Numbered from the stretch's first letter, positions 13,314 through 25,690 are shown. The stretch: DNA of 64,000 nt from Brienomyrus brachyistius (GCF_023856365.1 NC_064533.1:34148118-34212117); one strand, 5' to 3'. Notes: generated from the letters alone by a model not told the origin. Made by a program: numbers and translations.

Positions 13314-13945
13314 CGAAGTCTCAGAATTTCCTACAGGGCGACTCGACCAACTGAGTCAAAAGCTTTATGAAAGTCAACAAAAACTGCAAAGAACCTCTGC
13401 CAATGTTCACACTTGTGTTCCACGAGAATCCTCAGTGCCAAGGTGCAGTCAATGATACACTTTTTAGACGTAAAACCAGACTATTCCTGTAGCTGGTAGG
13501 CAAGCAAGTGATCACGGATCCTATTAAGCATGATCCTATCAAGGACCTTACTCAGCACTAAAAGCAGTGTTATCCCTCTGTAATTGCCACAATCCAGACG
13601 ATTACCCTTCCCTTTCCAGAAAAGGTATGCTGTGAAGTCTCAGGATGTCCCACAGGGCAGCTCGATCAACTGAGTCAAATGCTTTATGAAAATTGACAAA
13701 AGTTGTACAGAACCTCTGCCAATATTCACGTTTATGCTCAATGAGAACCCTCAGTGCCAGGATGCAGTTGATGGTAGACTTCTTAGGTGTAAAACTAGAC
13801 TGCTCTCGTCAGTGGTGGGTGAAAAAGTGATCACGGATCCTAGCAAGGACCATACATGGCACTACCTGGCAAGGTTAGCTGGTTACCCCCCTGTAGTTGC
13901 CGCAGTCCAGGTGATCACCCTTCCCTTTCCAGATAGAGACAGCAA
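13314..13945 (-). repeat. Tandemly duplicated RT segment inside the LINE
   Basis: Two head-to-tail copies of about 310-320 bp, starting at 13314 and 13633 and offset by 319 bp. Both translate on the minus strand to the same RT block: KGKG..LDCGNYRG, then HK.E.WQRF, then F.KAFDSV.R, then LRL. They differ at roughly one position in five. The duplication makes an intact reverse transcriptase impossible in this copy. Confidence 0.8.
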
Positions 13946-14553
13946 GTCCCATTTTCCAGTCAGTTGGGATTACACCAGTCTCCCAAATGACAGCAAATTT
14001 TGCCCGCAATGCCAGGAGGACAGCCATACCACCAGCCTGGAGAAGTTCATCCCAGAAACCACAGATCCCTGTGCCCTTCCCTACCCCCAGCTGATTCACC
14101 ATCCATGCATTCTCGATGAGATTGGTTGGTTCACTGCTAATTCGAGGATCAGATTCAAGAACTGAGCACCAGTAATGTCCAGTTTCCTTGCTGGAAGGCA
14201 GCACTACATAGCTGTTCAAAGTAGCTGGCCAACTGCAGTGTCATCCATAAGGACTGTTCCATCACCTGCCCAGACTGTGATTCTACAAGGGACAGATTCT
14301 GATGTGCATGATGCTTCGATTCCTCTGTAAGAAGGACATGGGTCACTAGACAATCAATGGTGTGTCATCTCACAGATTTCTCTAACAAACACCTCTGTAT
14401 TCGCCCTCAAAGCTGTCACAGCCCTCCACCTGTTTCCAATACAGACTGGAGTTACCACCAGTTTGTGCATGGTGACTCCTCTCGATAATATCCGGGGTGC
14501 TCTGTAAGATGGAACACCTCCTTTCAGGAACACCGGCAACACAAACACAACCC

Positions 14554-15030
14554 TCAGCAACCTTCAGGGTCACACATCACATTAGAGTCAGCAGTCACAC
14601 CCGAGTCTGTAAGTTCCTCACACAAACTACGTACAAACTCATCAGAAACAGCCTGATCTTGGAGACTGGCCAAGTCCAGCCTCATTCTATTAGTAGATAG
14701 TAGCCTACTGGACCTAAGCTGAATCTTCAGAGTAGCAACAACAAGTCTGTGGTCAGAATTCGCCAACTGGGCACTTCTGTAGACCCTGCAGTTCTGCACG
14801 AGCCTCCAGCGTCTGCCTGCGAGGATGTGATCGATCTCCTTCATCACACCACCAGTATTAGCGTATAAAGTCCAACAATGTGACTCAGGGCGTTGGAACC
14901 AGGAGTCAGTAATCCGCAGCCCCTGACCTTTCATAAAGTCAAGGAACATGAGGACAGACACAATCCTCATAAGGAGCCCTGTCGGTGCCAGTGGTCGCAC
15001 TGAAATCACCCATGACAAGGAGAGTGTCAA
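14554..15030 (-). pseudogene. LINE endonuclease domain fragment
   Basis: A 158-codon open stretch with the C-terminal half of an APE-type endonuclease. It has the phrase ITDSWFQRPESHCWTLY, then the GGVMKEIDHILAGRRWRL block, then SDHRLVVATLKIQLRSSR. The SDH triplet is the family's catalytic histidine motif. The upstream endonuclease half is interrupted; a small piece is visible at 15059-15310. It is not a host gene. Confidence 0.75.
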
Positions 15031-15719
15031 CCACCAAGCGAAGCGAGTAAAATGTCTCTTAACAAGTTACAACAATTGAAACATACAGTGAGACAATAGA
15101 CAAGACACCCATAGAGTGCCTTAGCCTGAGTCTCATAATGTAGTCATTGAAAGGAGTGACATTGGACACCATTGGGAGGAGCCAATCCGCCACAGCAACA
15201 GCTACTCCCTGAGTATGGAAGCCATCGGAACAACCAGACCAATAATAAGTATACTCACCTACAGAGATCTGCCTACTCCCCAGTTTACATACCTCTGAGA
15301 GTGCTGCCACTTAAATTTACAAAGCTTCGTCGAGGAAGATGATTATCATGCTGGAGAGACAAGATATTCCATGTACCTATCTGTATGGGCTGCCTCAAAC
15401 TGGGACCCAAGTGCTGCCATGCAGTGGGCAATGCCTCTGCACCACATCAGTCCCAATTCCCATCAGGCCTGACCTTATTAGCTCTCCAGCGGTTTTGACT
15501 CTTCTGGGGATGAGGCTCCCAAAGGCTTTCCCCATCCCCTTAATGCCTACAGCTTTCCTGTGGGTAGCGGCAGCAGAGCTACTCCCGTGGAGAGCAGATA
15601 TGTGTCATGTCTGCTTGGTCGGAGCTGTCATGAAGTTTTTTTTTTTTTTTTTACAGTGGCTGGAGTGCCAATCCTACCACCAACCCCCAAGTTTTTTAAT
15701 ATGACCATAATGTAGGGTA

Positions 15720-15935
15720 TCACAATATTGCAGTGGTTTGCACTGTCGCCTCACACCTCTGGGACCTGGGTTTGAGTTTCTGTAAGGGTTCTATGTGTCT
15801 GTAGTTTGCATGTTTTCCCCATGCTGTTGCGGGGGGTTCTCCAGGTACTTCAGTTCCACCAACAGTCCAGAAACCAGCATAGGCTCTGGACCCCCTGCAT
15901 CCTTGAAAAGGATAAGCAGCTTCGGAAGATGGATG
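15720..15935 (+). repeat. SINE-like repeat, old copy with TGGA tail
   Basis: Head GCAGTGGTTTGCACTGTCGCC, middle TAGTTTGCATGTTTTCCC, tail AAGATGGATGGATGA. It lies just beyond the LINE on the upstream side of that element. Confidence 0.7.
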
Positions 15936-16501
15936 GATGATCATAATGTTTGTTATTAATGTATATCTCCACTGAAAGTGTATAAATGCAATGCTTTAAG
16001 CAGGGGTGGAGGATGAGAACTGATTCTGTTACAAATCACGACTCTTCAAGGTAGTGATTTTAATATAGCCATGCAACGACTTCTAATGATCAGTTTAAAC
16101 ACGGGTTACTGAAATTATGTTGTCCACCTTTGGTACTGTGGGATGGTCTTTGAGCTCTCCAGCAGTAGCTGTAACCAACATAAAGCCACAATTAGCTTAA
16201 TGTTTTCCATGTTGAACATCTACTTGTGAATTTAGGTTTCATCTGTTTCAAGAAATTTATCAATTTGTTAAATTGCTAACTGAAAATGCTGTAACTAAAA
16301 GGCACACGACAAATACATGTACCTTTATAGCCCTTGTCTTAACTTTAAATGTAAGACTTGATGTAGACTCTTCAGCAAAATCTGTGTAAAAATTGCAATA
16401 CGTATCAAATCGACAAACATATATGGACATCGATTTGGGTGGTCACAGCTGATTTACACCCCTACTTTAAGTCATGGTAAGGTATGTTGCCTGTGAATGT
16501 T
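15936..16501. other. Intergenic, nothing recognised
   Basis: AT-rich sequence with no supported gene or repeat. Confidence 0.4.
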
Positions 16502-17535
16502 CTATGAATGATGAGGCTGAAGTTAGCTACTTATTCACAGCTTCCAATTCGTTTGGTTTCTTAATCTCAGCGTCTTATTCTGAGACTGAAGTTAGCTTGT
16601 TATTCGCAGCTTCCATAAAGGGGAGTGTTCATGCTGCGTGGCACATGTTGTACAGTTTATACTTAAAAATTCTGAAAAAACTACATACCGTACGAATAAT
16701 ACAGTTAGGCTGTAACACATTTATTTATTTCATATATGTGTTTCGCAAATCTCCCAGTAATGTTAATGGTTGGATTACCCAGGCATAAAGTGATGTTTCT
16801 TTTTTGACAGTAAGCTGGTAGCATGTCATAGTGAGCAATTGTACACATACATTTAAATAAGAAGCCACATTTTCAATTGGAATTTGGAGATCGTATTCAT
16901 CTTGAGCCAGGAAAATGTGAAATGCATTGTACTTGTACACCTCTGGTAGGAAAACACTGAAATTAGCCAAGCCCAGATTGGTTTTGTAGCTGAAAAGAGT
17001 TGGAAACATGGCATTTTGATCATTTCAACTGAATAAGAGGCCACATGTCTAGTTGGGGGTCTTATTCATCTTGAGCCAGGCAAATGTGAAACGTGTACTT
17101 CATAGCAGGTGCACCATTTTAAGGAATCAATTCAATTACTATTACAAAAGCAATATCACATTATGCCTAGGTATTTTGGGTAATCTGACTATTAAAATTA
17201 CAGGAAGATTTGTGAAATACATGTGTGCAGTAAATGTGTTACAAATAAACGTGTTACAGCTTAAATGGTTTATTCGTGGGTTATTTTGTATTTTACATGT
17301 CTTAATTATAAACTGTACAGCATGTGCCATGTAGCTTTTGTTGTTGCAAACGCTCCCCTCTATGGAAGCTGCAAAGCTAACTCAGAACAAGCCGCTGAGA
17401 ATGAAAAGCCAAACGATTCACAAGCTGTGAATAAGTAGCTAACTACAGTCAAGAAATTAGACTCTACGAACAACAAGCCAGATGAACTGGAAGCTGCAAA
17501 TAAGTAGGCAATTTCAGCCTCGTCTATGAATGCAT
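16502..17535. mobile_element. Foldback (long inverted repeat) element
   Basis: The left arm (16502-16803) and right arm (17144-17535) are reverse complements of one another. For example, GAGGCTGAAGTTAGCTACTT on the left pairs with the reverse complement of 17490-17525. The right arm is longer because the AGCTACTTATTCACAGCTT subunit is repeated an extra time. The centre contains a direct repeat (16857-16950 and 17034-17117) around the shared phrase TTCATCTTGAGCCAGG. No transposase is present, so it is probably a non-autonomous DNA element. Open frames in the arms (104 codons at 16474-16788) reflect the repeats. Confidence 0.75.
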
Positions 17536-18620
17536 TACAAATGCATTATGAATAAGCAGTTAATATCAAGCTTTACATATTATTTTTACTGTTGCTGTTG
17601 ATCATTGCGATGATTATGTTGTATAGAATACTTGTATTTATGTATTTTATTGCATGTTTATAGTCCAAAGTAGAGCCAATCAGAAAAGAGCAACTCTAAA
17701 ACAAAGATGTAAAATGAGAAACAGAAATGCAAAGGATAGTATGTAAGTGAACATTGCACACAGTACAAAGAAGATTTGAAAATAAATGAATAAATCGGTA
17801 TAATATACATATATCACTAAATAAAACTGTTTGCTGAAAAAATAAATAGCATATATAATATGATAAAAAATGACAGTAAAGCTACAGTGAAGGACAGATA
17901 TACATTTGCAATATAGACCACCATGAAAAGATTCTGTGAAATCATTTTGGTGCTCTTTTGATGTTGGCATGACAGAGCTAACTGAATTAGAATTTCAGCT
18001 TGCAGCAATATTTTATACCTTTTCTTTGCGGAAAAACTGTCATTTTCCATTTCCCCAGCTATTATTTGTCACTTACCTTGAGGTTCTCGACAAGGATGAG
18101 AGAAGTTTTTTTTCCAAGACTGAATAAATATTGCTCTAATACTTGCTCATTAAGCTTCCATTTTAACTTTGTCAGGGGAAAAAAAAGATTTTTTTTCTAC
18201 TAAAAAAGAAAAAAAAAGATTTTTTTTTCACACTAGAAATCCAGTTTTTTCACTACTGTTGAGTAGAAACTTTTTAGGAATTTACTTTTGTGATCGTACC
18301 AGGTCTGTCTGATTATAATGTTCCCGCAGACAGGTCACTGTCCCAGAATTTAAAAAAAAAGCAGTAAATTATGCCAGTTGTCTTAAACCCTCTTGTAATG
18401 GCTTTAATCCAACACTATATCTTTAGATAAAGTAAAATCCAGTTATAACTAACTTCAAGGGACCTGGCAAAACAGTCCATTATATCCAAAGTCTGTTACT
18501 GTATATCCAGAGTTGCTGTATGCCCAGAACACAACTACAGGACGCCATTTACTATTGCCACACCCCAGCAGACACATTTGTGGTATAGATTATTATATTG
18601 TACATGTAGTAATCCAGTTT
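17536..18620. other. Intergenic, nothing recognised
   Basis: AT-rich, with A and T homopolymer runs around 18105-18230. No gene or repeat family was recognised. Confidence 0.4.
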
Positions 18621-18664
18621 TACCCTAACCCTAACCCTAACCCTAACCCTAACCCTAACCCTAA
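18621..18664 (+). repeat. Interstitial telomeric repeat (CCCTAA)7
   Basis: Seven perfect consecutive CCCTAA units from 18623, preceded by TTTTA and followed by an A-run. This is the C-rich strand of the vertebrate telomere repeat, located inside a chromosome next to a gene. Confidence 0.95.
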
Positions 18665-20139
18665 AAAAAATGGTTTTTGAGGGCTGGATATTTTGTGTGT
18701 TTGCCACACAGCTGATTCTTTTTTAAACCTCCACAATGCCTCCTGCTGCTTGCCCATCTGCCCTGGCGCTCACAACATGAAGGCTGGCATCAGAGAGCCC
18801 CCCTTTTAAGCTTGCACAGTAGACTCAAACATGCATTGCTGGGAGTGTGAAAGATTATCAGTGCTACTCTTACATCTACTCTCTCAGTTCATGGCGTCTG
18901 TCCTTGACTGGCTTTTTTCGCTTGACTTTACTACGTTCCACTCATATCTGCTTTGTTCTCTCTCTCATATTCTATATCTTTATTATTATTAGTCTTCCAT
19001 GCACCTTTGCGCCGGTCCAAGGTCACAGAGAGCCTACATCCTATCCCAGGAACGCCTTGCACCCATATTCTCCGATAAGCTTTGTGCCTTTAAATCTTTG
19101 TGCTGGGAACCTCTACACCAGGCAAGCAGCTAATTGTTTGTCAGGGCTCTCAGCCCTGCATGTGCACTATTACTTATGATACTAAACAGAAATTTTAGAA
19201 ACAAAATAAAATTACAGTGCATTCAAGACAGACAGCCGGAGAGATGTTACCTACTGAGCTGTCAGGTGCTGAGTCACTTTCTCTCAAAGAATTTAACTTT
19301 AAATGCCATTTAAATACCATTTAACCTTTTGTAGAAAAGAGAGACAACAGTGTTTTTTCTCCTTGAGATTATTGCTCTCCCCAGGTCTCTGTCATTTTAA
19401 ACCTGTTGCTGTGGTGGTAGGGTCCACTACCTCGTGTAGTTCAACGTTAATGGGGACAACTTTCACCCCTTTGTTTTTAATAGTCTTATTTATACACTCC
19501 CTTTGTATGAGAGATATTTTCTGCAAAAATTAAAATGAAAATGATAAGAAGAAAATACAATTTCCACTTTGCCATTTAGTTTCCAAAGTCTGTGTGCAAA
19601 AATCCTGCAAAAATGAAAATTGAAATGAAATAGCACCATTTGCATTTTAATTTTCCACTCAATGTATGAGTCGGATGTGAAAAATTACAAAATAAGATGA
19701 AAAACCTTTTTTGTCTTTTCGTTTTCCAATTTGATTTTTCGTTTCCTACTTTGCTTTTTCATTTTCAAGTTCACTACATGAAAATATATGATAATCGGAG
19801 TGGGCGGTGGGGGGACTGCGCTTTCTCAGTCCGTTTGCAGATTCTGCAGATTCACATTTCTTGGCCATGGTTAACCTTGTCGCCCAAATTAATGGCAAAG
19901 TCACACTGAGGTACCTCAGTGGTGCCTTGCTAGTCAGCAATATTTCTAATTACAAGTGCACTTCCCTAACCATTAAGCCGTCACTGCCCTATTCCCTGGT
20001 AATTTCTCTGGCCCAACAGATGATACTTCAGTGTTAAACAGGTCTTATGTTTTTAAGGGTGTCAGAGCCAAATAGCAAACTGAAGCTAAATTCATATTAG
20101 AAAACTCGGCAGTTATTGTTAGTTTCCACCATTTGTTTG
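18665..20139. other. Intergenic, nothing recognised
   Basis: No supported gene. A purine/pyrimidine-skewed AAAATGAAAAT / TTTTCGTTTTCC stretch lies at 19530-19775. The frames at 18847-19179 and 19697-20037 have no recognisable domains. Confidence 0.35.
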
Positions 20140-20394
20140 TGTCATGCGGCGTTCGTCTGATCCTCACGTGTGCCTCGCTCCCTCGTTAACCTCATGTGGA
20201 ATCCCGTGTTTACCAGCTGTTTCTTGTTGCTGTCATTAGGTCAATGTATTTAAGACAGCGTTACGTTTGTTTCCTCAGTCCGGTTTTTGAAGTCTAACGG
20301 CCGTCTTGTTATGGTCCTTGGTGTTTTCTTAATAAACCCTTGTTCCCTGACTCTCCGTCCCCCTGCTCCTGCTTCCCCAGTATTATGCATAACA
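20140..20394 (+). mobile_element. Solo LTR candidate
   Basis: A 255-bp unit beginning TGTCATGC and ending GCATAACA, so its ends form a near-perfect short inverted repeat with the canonical TG..CA. The flanks are GTTTG (20135-20139) and GTTTA (20395-20399), a 4-of-5 target-site duplication. Inside are TATTTAAG (a TATA-like box, about 20247) and AATAAA (about 20330) in the right order for an LTR promoter and poly(A) signal. No internal retroelement genes lie beside it. Confidence 0.65.
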
Positions 20395-20399
20395 GTTTA

Positions 20400-23300
20400 G
20401 TCTTATCAGTTTAGCCTTATCAAATTAAACTTTGTTAATGGATTAGTAATGGAAATGTAATGTATTAAGTATTTATAATGATTATAAGTATATTTTCAAG
20501 TTGTATTTTATTTATTTATTGGTTTGTTTGCTTGTTTGTAGCAGTAGAATTGTAAGCTTCACATTTGTACAGCTGTCAAAATCACCATAATTCATAGAAA
20601 CATGATATGCTGTATAGGTGGGTGTTTTGTTAAAGTGTCCAGTACATGTGTTATGCAGACTGCAGAGATAAATAGGCCATTGTCATAAGTTATATCCTAA
20701 ATAGTTATGCATTTAGGATCATGTTATCTCTGACGTATTACAAGTAGCCTAAACCCACTGACAGATTAAAAACTTATTGCAGGGTGCTTACATACACATA
20801 TTTACAAACTAATCACAATTTAGAATCACCAGTTTATTACAGTGTAACTGAAAAAGTTTCCAGTAGAAACCTTGGTAATCACGAGATTTTATAGAAATTA
20901 CTAATCAGAGTTGATTCAAACCCCAAATTCATTTTGAGGCATCTATACTGTGCCGCTGTTTCCTAAAAAAAAACTATGTTTGCACTGGAATCCTTCTACA
21001 GTCTGAAAAAAGTGATATGAATTGCTATCCCTGAACTACAGTGCCTGTAATGTGTGAATGTTTCCCCTGGCTTTGCCTGTGCTTCCTGAAATATGAATTA
21101 TTGAAGGTGTGTGGTACTGAACAGCCCTGGGAAAGAATATGTAGTATTTCTGTTTTTGTATGTTGTTTTTTATATTCAGTTTTTTCTTTTAGGGGCAGTT
21201 GATAGTCAAGAGGTGCATTTTCTGGGTTGGGCTGCAGAGCTGGAAACGTCCAGAAGACTATTGCTCAATGGCGCCCTCTGATGGTTGGATGAAGTCCTTT
21301 ACATTGGGAATTGTAGATATTATTTTGCTCTGTAAAAACATAGAGGTCTCTGGATGCGGGAAAATGGTGAAGAAATATACCCCAGACCATATTATTTTTT
21401 ATATTACTCTGATTCAGTTACTATGAAGGAAGGTCTCAGTACTTTCATCGTGTTTAGAAAATATTCTGCTAAAGGTCTAACTCTGTCAGTGAGCTTCAAC
21501 ATGCAATCACAGTTCCTCTCTACCAGTGCACTTTGTCAGTATTTGGTATATGCTGTAAAATTTCTTAGACAATTGCCCCTGACATATGAAAAAAACAGCA
21601 TTTTTGTGAGTGAGGCACTTATAATCCAGGTACTAACACTTTGGCCTGTTCGGAACTCATTGTCTTATGCTGCTTGCCAACTCGCATACGAAAGTGATTG
21701 TCAGACCTCTTTTATAGGTGAAACATAGCATGTTTTGGCTTTGATCCAAATATCGCTCACCTTTGTAGCTGTGTGATATAGTTACTTCAGAGCTAAAGTC
21801 CTTTTCTTGTGATGTTTCTATTATTTAGTGGACACTTTCCATAAACATATATGCTGTAGAGTACGTATCAACCAAGAACTCTTGCCATTGGCAAAGATAT
21901 AACAAGATCATTAAAAAGCCATCTCATTGGCTTGCTGTCTGTTAGACTTTTGTGTTTTGGATTTAGCTTTAGGCCAATAACATCTAAGGCCTCGTTTTTG
22001 GCCCAATCAGATTGTTTGTGCATGAGGGTCCTAATATCAGCCCATGTGAATCCGGTGTGTGTGCTTTTAGACTTTATTTATCAAGGTCAGCCCAGGTGGG
22101 TGACTGACAGTGTCATCCTCTCTCGGCAGATGTTTAAATAGCACCTGCAAGTCCCACTGGAGACAATTAAATACAGATGAGTCGGGAGGGTAGGACTGTG
22201 AGGAAATGTCACATAAGGGTGAAACAACCCTGCTCCTGTAAAATGTGCAGTGATGGACAGAATGTCATACTTGGACGAGGGCACAGTCCAAAACCCATAC
22301 ATTTACATGTATTTGTATGCGAAACATTATAAGGAAGGTAAATTTATTCTAGCGAAACAATGACCATTATAAGTGGCATGTGAATCATGGACATTGAAAA
22401 GTATCATGCATAGCAACTTCTTCAGTACTGTATACTCCTCAGTATTCTTCTGTATTGTATACTGTTCTGTTTTTTTTGTATTTTGTCTACTATTAATCAG
22501 TATTCCTTTTAAAGCGTTTCTGCTTGGAAAATATATAAACCTTAAATATATACCTTATCCAGATTTTTTTCATCAAATTGTGGGTTTCAACCATGAAATC
22601 TTTCCATTGGCAAAAATATAACGAGAGAATTTCTAATATAAATATACTATTATTTGATTTTTTACATTGTTTTGCTTATCTTGTTTATTTGTCACTAAAC
22701 TGATAGATTTTTTTACTTTCACTTTAGCTTTTCCTTTTGTCTTAATTTACAAAACACGACTCACTATACTATGCCAAAAAAGCATCATACAGTTTTTCAG
22801 TTTGTGTAAGTGCCAAGTTTAGATTTTTTGGCATTATTTTATCTTTGGTTCTAGTCCTTCTTGTTCCATGCAAATGTCTGCATTATACTGTGTTTCTGAA
22901 TGCCGATAGTTTAGCACAGTTTGTTTAAAAGAATCTATAAAATCATATAAAAATTCTAGCTTTCTAGATGCACTCCTTGCCGTTAAAAATACAGGCTTTT
23001 TGGGAAATAATACAAATGAAAACCTAACCAAACAAACATGTTACTGTGCTACACTAAACATAAACATGTTGGGGATGAAATCAACTACAGTGTAAGCCAA
23101 TGAGAGATCCTCATCATACACACATTCCATTGTTTACCATTTACCTATGAGCCAGTTCACATTTTTTTCACACGTAATAGCTGAATTGCTTGTAACTAAA
23201 ATATAGCAAACATTTTTTGTCATGGGGTGTTGGTCTCTTGTTTTTGCGGGTACCATAACCTCTAAATATTTGTGTATAATAAACATAATTACCACCGTCT

Positions 23301-23496
23301 GAGATCTATGTTTTTAAACGTATTTGATCTATTATAGCTTATGAAGAGAACTCTGCAGTGATCTCCCTACAATATTATACTACAATATGATAGGACTGTT
23401 CCCGTTCTGCTCAGTGATCTACATTTAGAGCAAAAGTCATGTTAGGAGGGAAAATGAGATAGAAAGCTACTGAACTGAGTGCACAGAGTGCTTTCT
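20400..23496. other. Intergenic, nothing recognised
   Basis: Over 3 kb of AT-rich DNA without a supported gene. A short phrase, CCATTGGCAAAGATATAAC, appears at about 21889 and again slightly changed at about 22603. It may mark a diverged repeat. Confidence 0.35.
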
Positions 23497-23790
23497 GGGA
23501 CAGCACAGTGGGACTGTGTTTAGCACAGTAGCCTCACACCTTTGGAGACCAGGTTTCAGTTCCTGTGTGTGTGCAGTTTGCACGTTCTCCCTGCCATTGT
23601 GAGGTTTCCTCTGGGTTCTCCAGTTTCCCCAGTACAGTCCAAAAATATGCTAAGGTAGGTGGTATGTGTGGCCAGCACTGGGTTGGCACCGTCTTGGGTT
23701 AGTCCCTGCCTTGTGCCTGTTGTTTCTGGGATGGCCTCCAGACCCCTGTGACCCTGTGCTGTGTATGGAAGACGAACAAACCATACTGCT
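23497..23790 (+). repeat. SINE-like repeat, old copy
   Basis: Has the head (TTAGCACAGTAGCCTCACACC), the GCAGTTTGCACGTTCTCCC block and the GTCCCTGCCTTGTGCCTG block of the TGGA-tailed SINE family. The 3' tail is lost. The apparent frames across 23650-24035 come from this repeat. Confidence 0.65.
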
Positions 23791-24490
23791 ATGTACCGTA
23801 GCTTGTCTGGTCTGTGTGTGTGGTTCTGGGTTGCTCTTTGTGTTGCAGGTCACTCCGTTGGTGCGGATTGATGATGTCTGGGGCAGAGATTTCCTTTATA
23901 AGGAGAAGGAACGAACTGAACAGCGTCTTTCAGCATGGCATCTGGCGTCCGAGTTCGAACCTCGTTTTTATGCTCTCTGTAAATCCCTGCAGACGCTTCT
24001 TCGTTACATTGATTTATCGCTGCCTTGATGCCTGACGATGGTACACGTTTGCACTGTGATGACTTAAGTGCGAGGGCTGTTATCCTTAATCCTCAATGAT
24101 GAATTGCTCGCTGTGGTAACCGGGATATTGGTACCTGACTCCTAAGGTGGTGGGGGTCAGTTTAGAATGTGCACACATGTACATTTACTACACGTAGTAG
24201 CCTAATACTGCCTGTCTAGTCACATCAGTTTAGGCGCGGGCGTTACCTTTGTATTTTGGTTACGACAGAGTAGTTCTTCTATGGGGATTACATGGATAGT
24301 TTACCCTTTTGCTTATTTCTGGTCTTTGACGCCGGCAATAGCCTCTCGCCGGTCAGGTATTGATTTTGCCCTTGTCATTCGTTATTTTACTAGTCAGCCG
24401 CATTAATAAAAGCACTGCTTTATATTTTATCTTACGTTTTGGTGTCTGTGGCGTTTTTGGGCCTAACCCAAAGTAATAACAATGCTAATC
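23791..24490 (+). other. LTR-like segment, tentative
   Basis: GC-richer than its surroundings, with CTTTATAAGGAG at about 23893 and AATAAAAGCACTGC at about 24405. That order would suit promoter and poly(A) signals of a retroelement LTR. I could not find matching TG..CA ends or a target duplication, so this is a guess from composition and motif order. Confidence 0.2.
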
Positions 24491-25076
24491 CTAGACCTAG
24501 ACCTGGGATTATAACACAGACTCTTTTCTTTGTATACTACGTCCAGTTCATCCAAGCATACATCAATTGTGAGGCAACAGTGTTTGCTTCTAGTTCAGAG
24601 ATGTAATTAGACCTTAATGTCATTCAGTGCATAAAGCCAAAATATGCTCTTCTTGGCCCTTCAGAGTAAACACTGCAAACACACCGAGCTAGGGGATACG
24701 GAATACTGCCAGTGAATGGGGCAGACCCGGGATCAGTAGAGCCGATTAGGCCATCCCACCAGCACACTGCTTTGCTGTACAAATAAAAGGAAAAACTTTG
24801 ATGGGAATCTCTCTGCACCCATTCTTCATGACCTGCCTCAGTTGCATCTGGGAGAGAAAAGCGATGATGGGTAGCAGTCATGAATCCCCAAAGCTGACTA
24901 GTGGGCTTTCAGAACATTAGTGTACTCCATCATGTCTGACTCCTATGAAGTGAGGTTTGTAAATGTGTTTTTATTGTGGGTTCATGCACTAAAAGCTCTT
25001 CAACGGCTTCCCAACTTTCCTTGGAAATGAATCTTTTCAGCTGAATTTTGGGGGAGTTACAGGTTACTTGTGCAAA
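24491..25076. other. Intergenic, nothing recognised
   Basis: No gene or repeat family was recognised. Confidence 0.35.
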
Positions 25077-25086
25077 TATAAAAAAA

Positions 25087-25177
25087 TCCATCCATCCATC
25101 CATTTTCCAAACTGCTTATCCTACTGGGTCGCGGGAGGTCCGGAGCCTATCCCGGAAGCAATGGGCACGAGGCAGGG
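25087..25177 (-). mobile_element. Young 5'-truncated SINE copy with target duplication
   Basis: Minus-strand 3' end of the TGGA-tailed SINE: on the plus strand it starts with repeated ATCC and contains ACTGGGTCGCGGGAGG and CCGGAAGCAATGGGCACG. It is flanked by ATATAAAAAA at 25077-25086 and 25178-25187, a perfect 10-bp target duplication. Confidence 0.85.
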
Positions 25178-25564
25178 ATATAAAAAATGATTTTTGTAAA
25201 TTTATTGCAACTTTCCTGTGCTTGTTTTTCACACCCATTTAGATCCATTGTCAAAGTGATGACTTAAGTTTTAATCAGGTCTAATTTTTGTGCTGCAAAG
25301 ATGCTGCTGATGGTATTATTCACTGTGTGGTTCACACAATTTTCAAACCAATACATATCTTGACAGTTGGCTGAGATATACTGACATTCATATAATGTAT
25401 CTGATATGCAGGGCGACAACCTGAATACTACTATAAGAAATAAAAAGGTACTCATAACTTCAGTAGACCTGTTCAATAGGTGATTCTATGATTTTTTTGA
25501 AGGTAGTAGGGATAAGAGCTGTAATTCATGCAGAGCTTATCATTAGCAGTGATTAGGCCACTAG

Positions 25565-25690
25565 AGATTTTGCCCCCATGAAAGCCTATGATATTGGACC
25601 CCCAAGCAAGACCAATCCTATAACTTTTATAGATGCCCTCTCACTCAGAGGCCCTTTGAATCATACTAATGTTAATAGATAATAAACTGT
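25565..25690 (+). repeat. Dispersed repeat shared with 62300-62445
   Basis: AGAGATTTTGCCCCCATGAAAGC, then AAGACCAATCCTATAACTTTT, then CTCTCACTCAGAGGCCCTTTG. The same ordered phrases, slightly diverged, recur at about 62300-62445. The family is not identified. Confidence 0.6.

Larger units (their letters stand above)
12320..15690 (-). mobile_element. Degenerate non-LTR retrotransposon (endonuclease + RT LINE)
   Basis: Read on the minus strand, this is a broken LINE of the type common in fish genomes, with an endonuclease followed by a reverse transcriptase. Endonuclease signatures lie in 14554-15030 (FMKGQGLRITDSWFQRPESH, EIDHILAGRRWR, SDHRLVVATL). The RT N-terminal region is at 13875-14160 (GFWDELLQAGG, WKGKGDHLDCGNYRG), and the catalytic box is at about 13075 (LDFADN, where FADD is expected). 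Frames are broken many times, and an internal segment is duplicated (13314-13625 and 13633-13945). I think it belongs near the RTE-type elements, but the clade is not proven. The 3' end lies toward 12320; the 5' limit is approximate. Confidence 0.85.

Noticed and set aside
13686..14165. 159-codon plus frame
   Set aside because: Antisense of the LINE reverse-transcriptase region. The meaningful motifs are on the minus strand.
16474..16788. 104-codon plus frame with internal repeats (SYLFTASNS, SLLFAASI)
   Set aside because: It lies in a foldback arm; the amino-acid repeats only mirror the DNA subrepeats.
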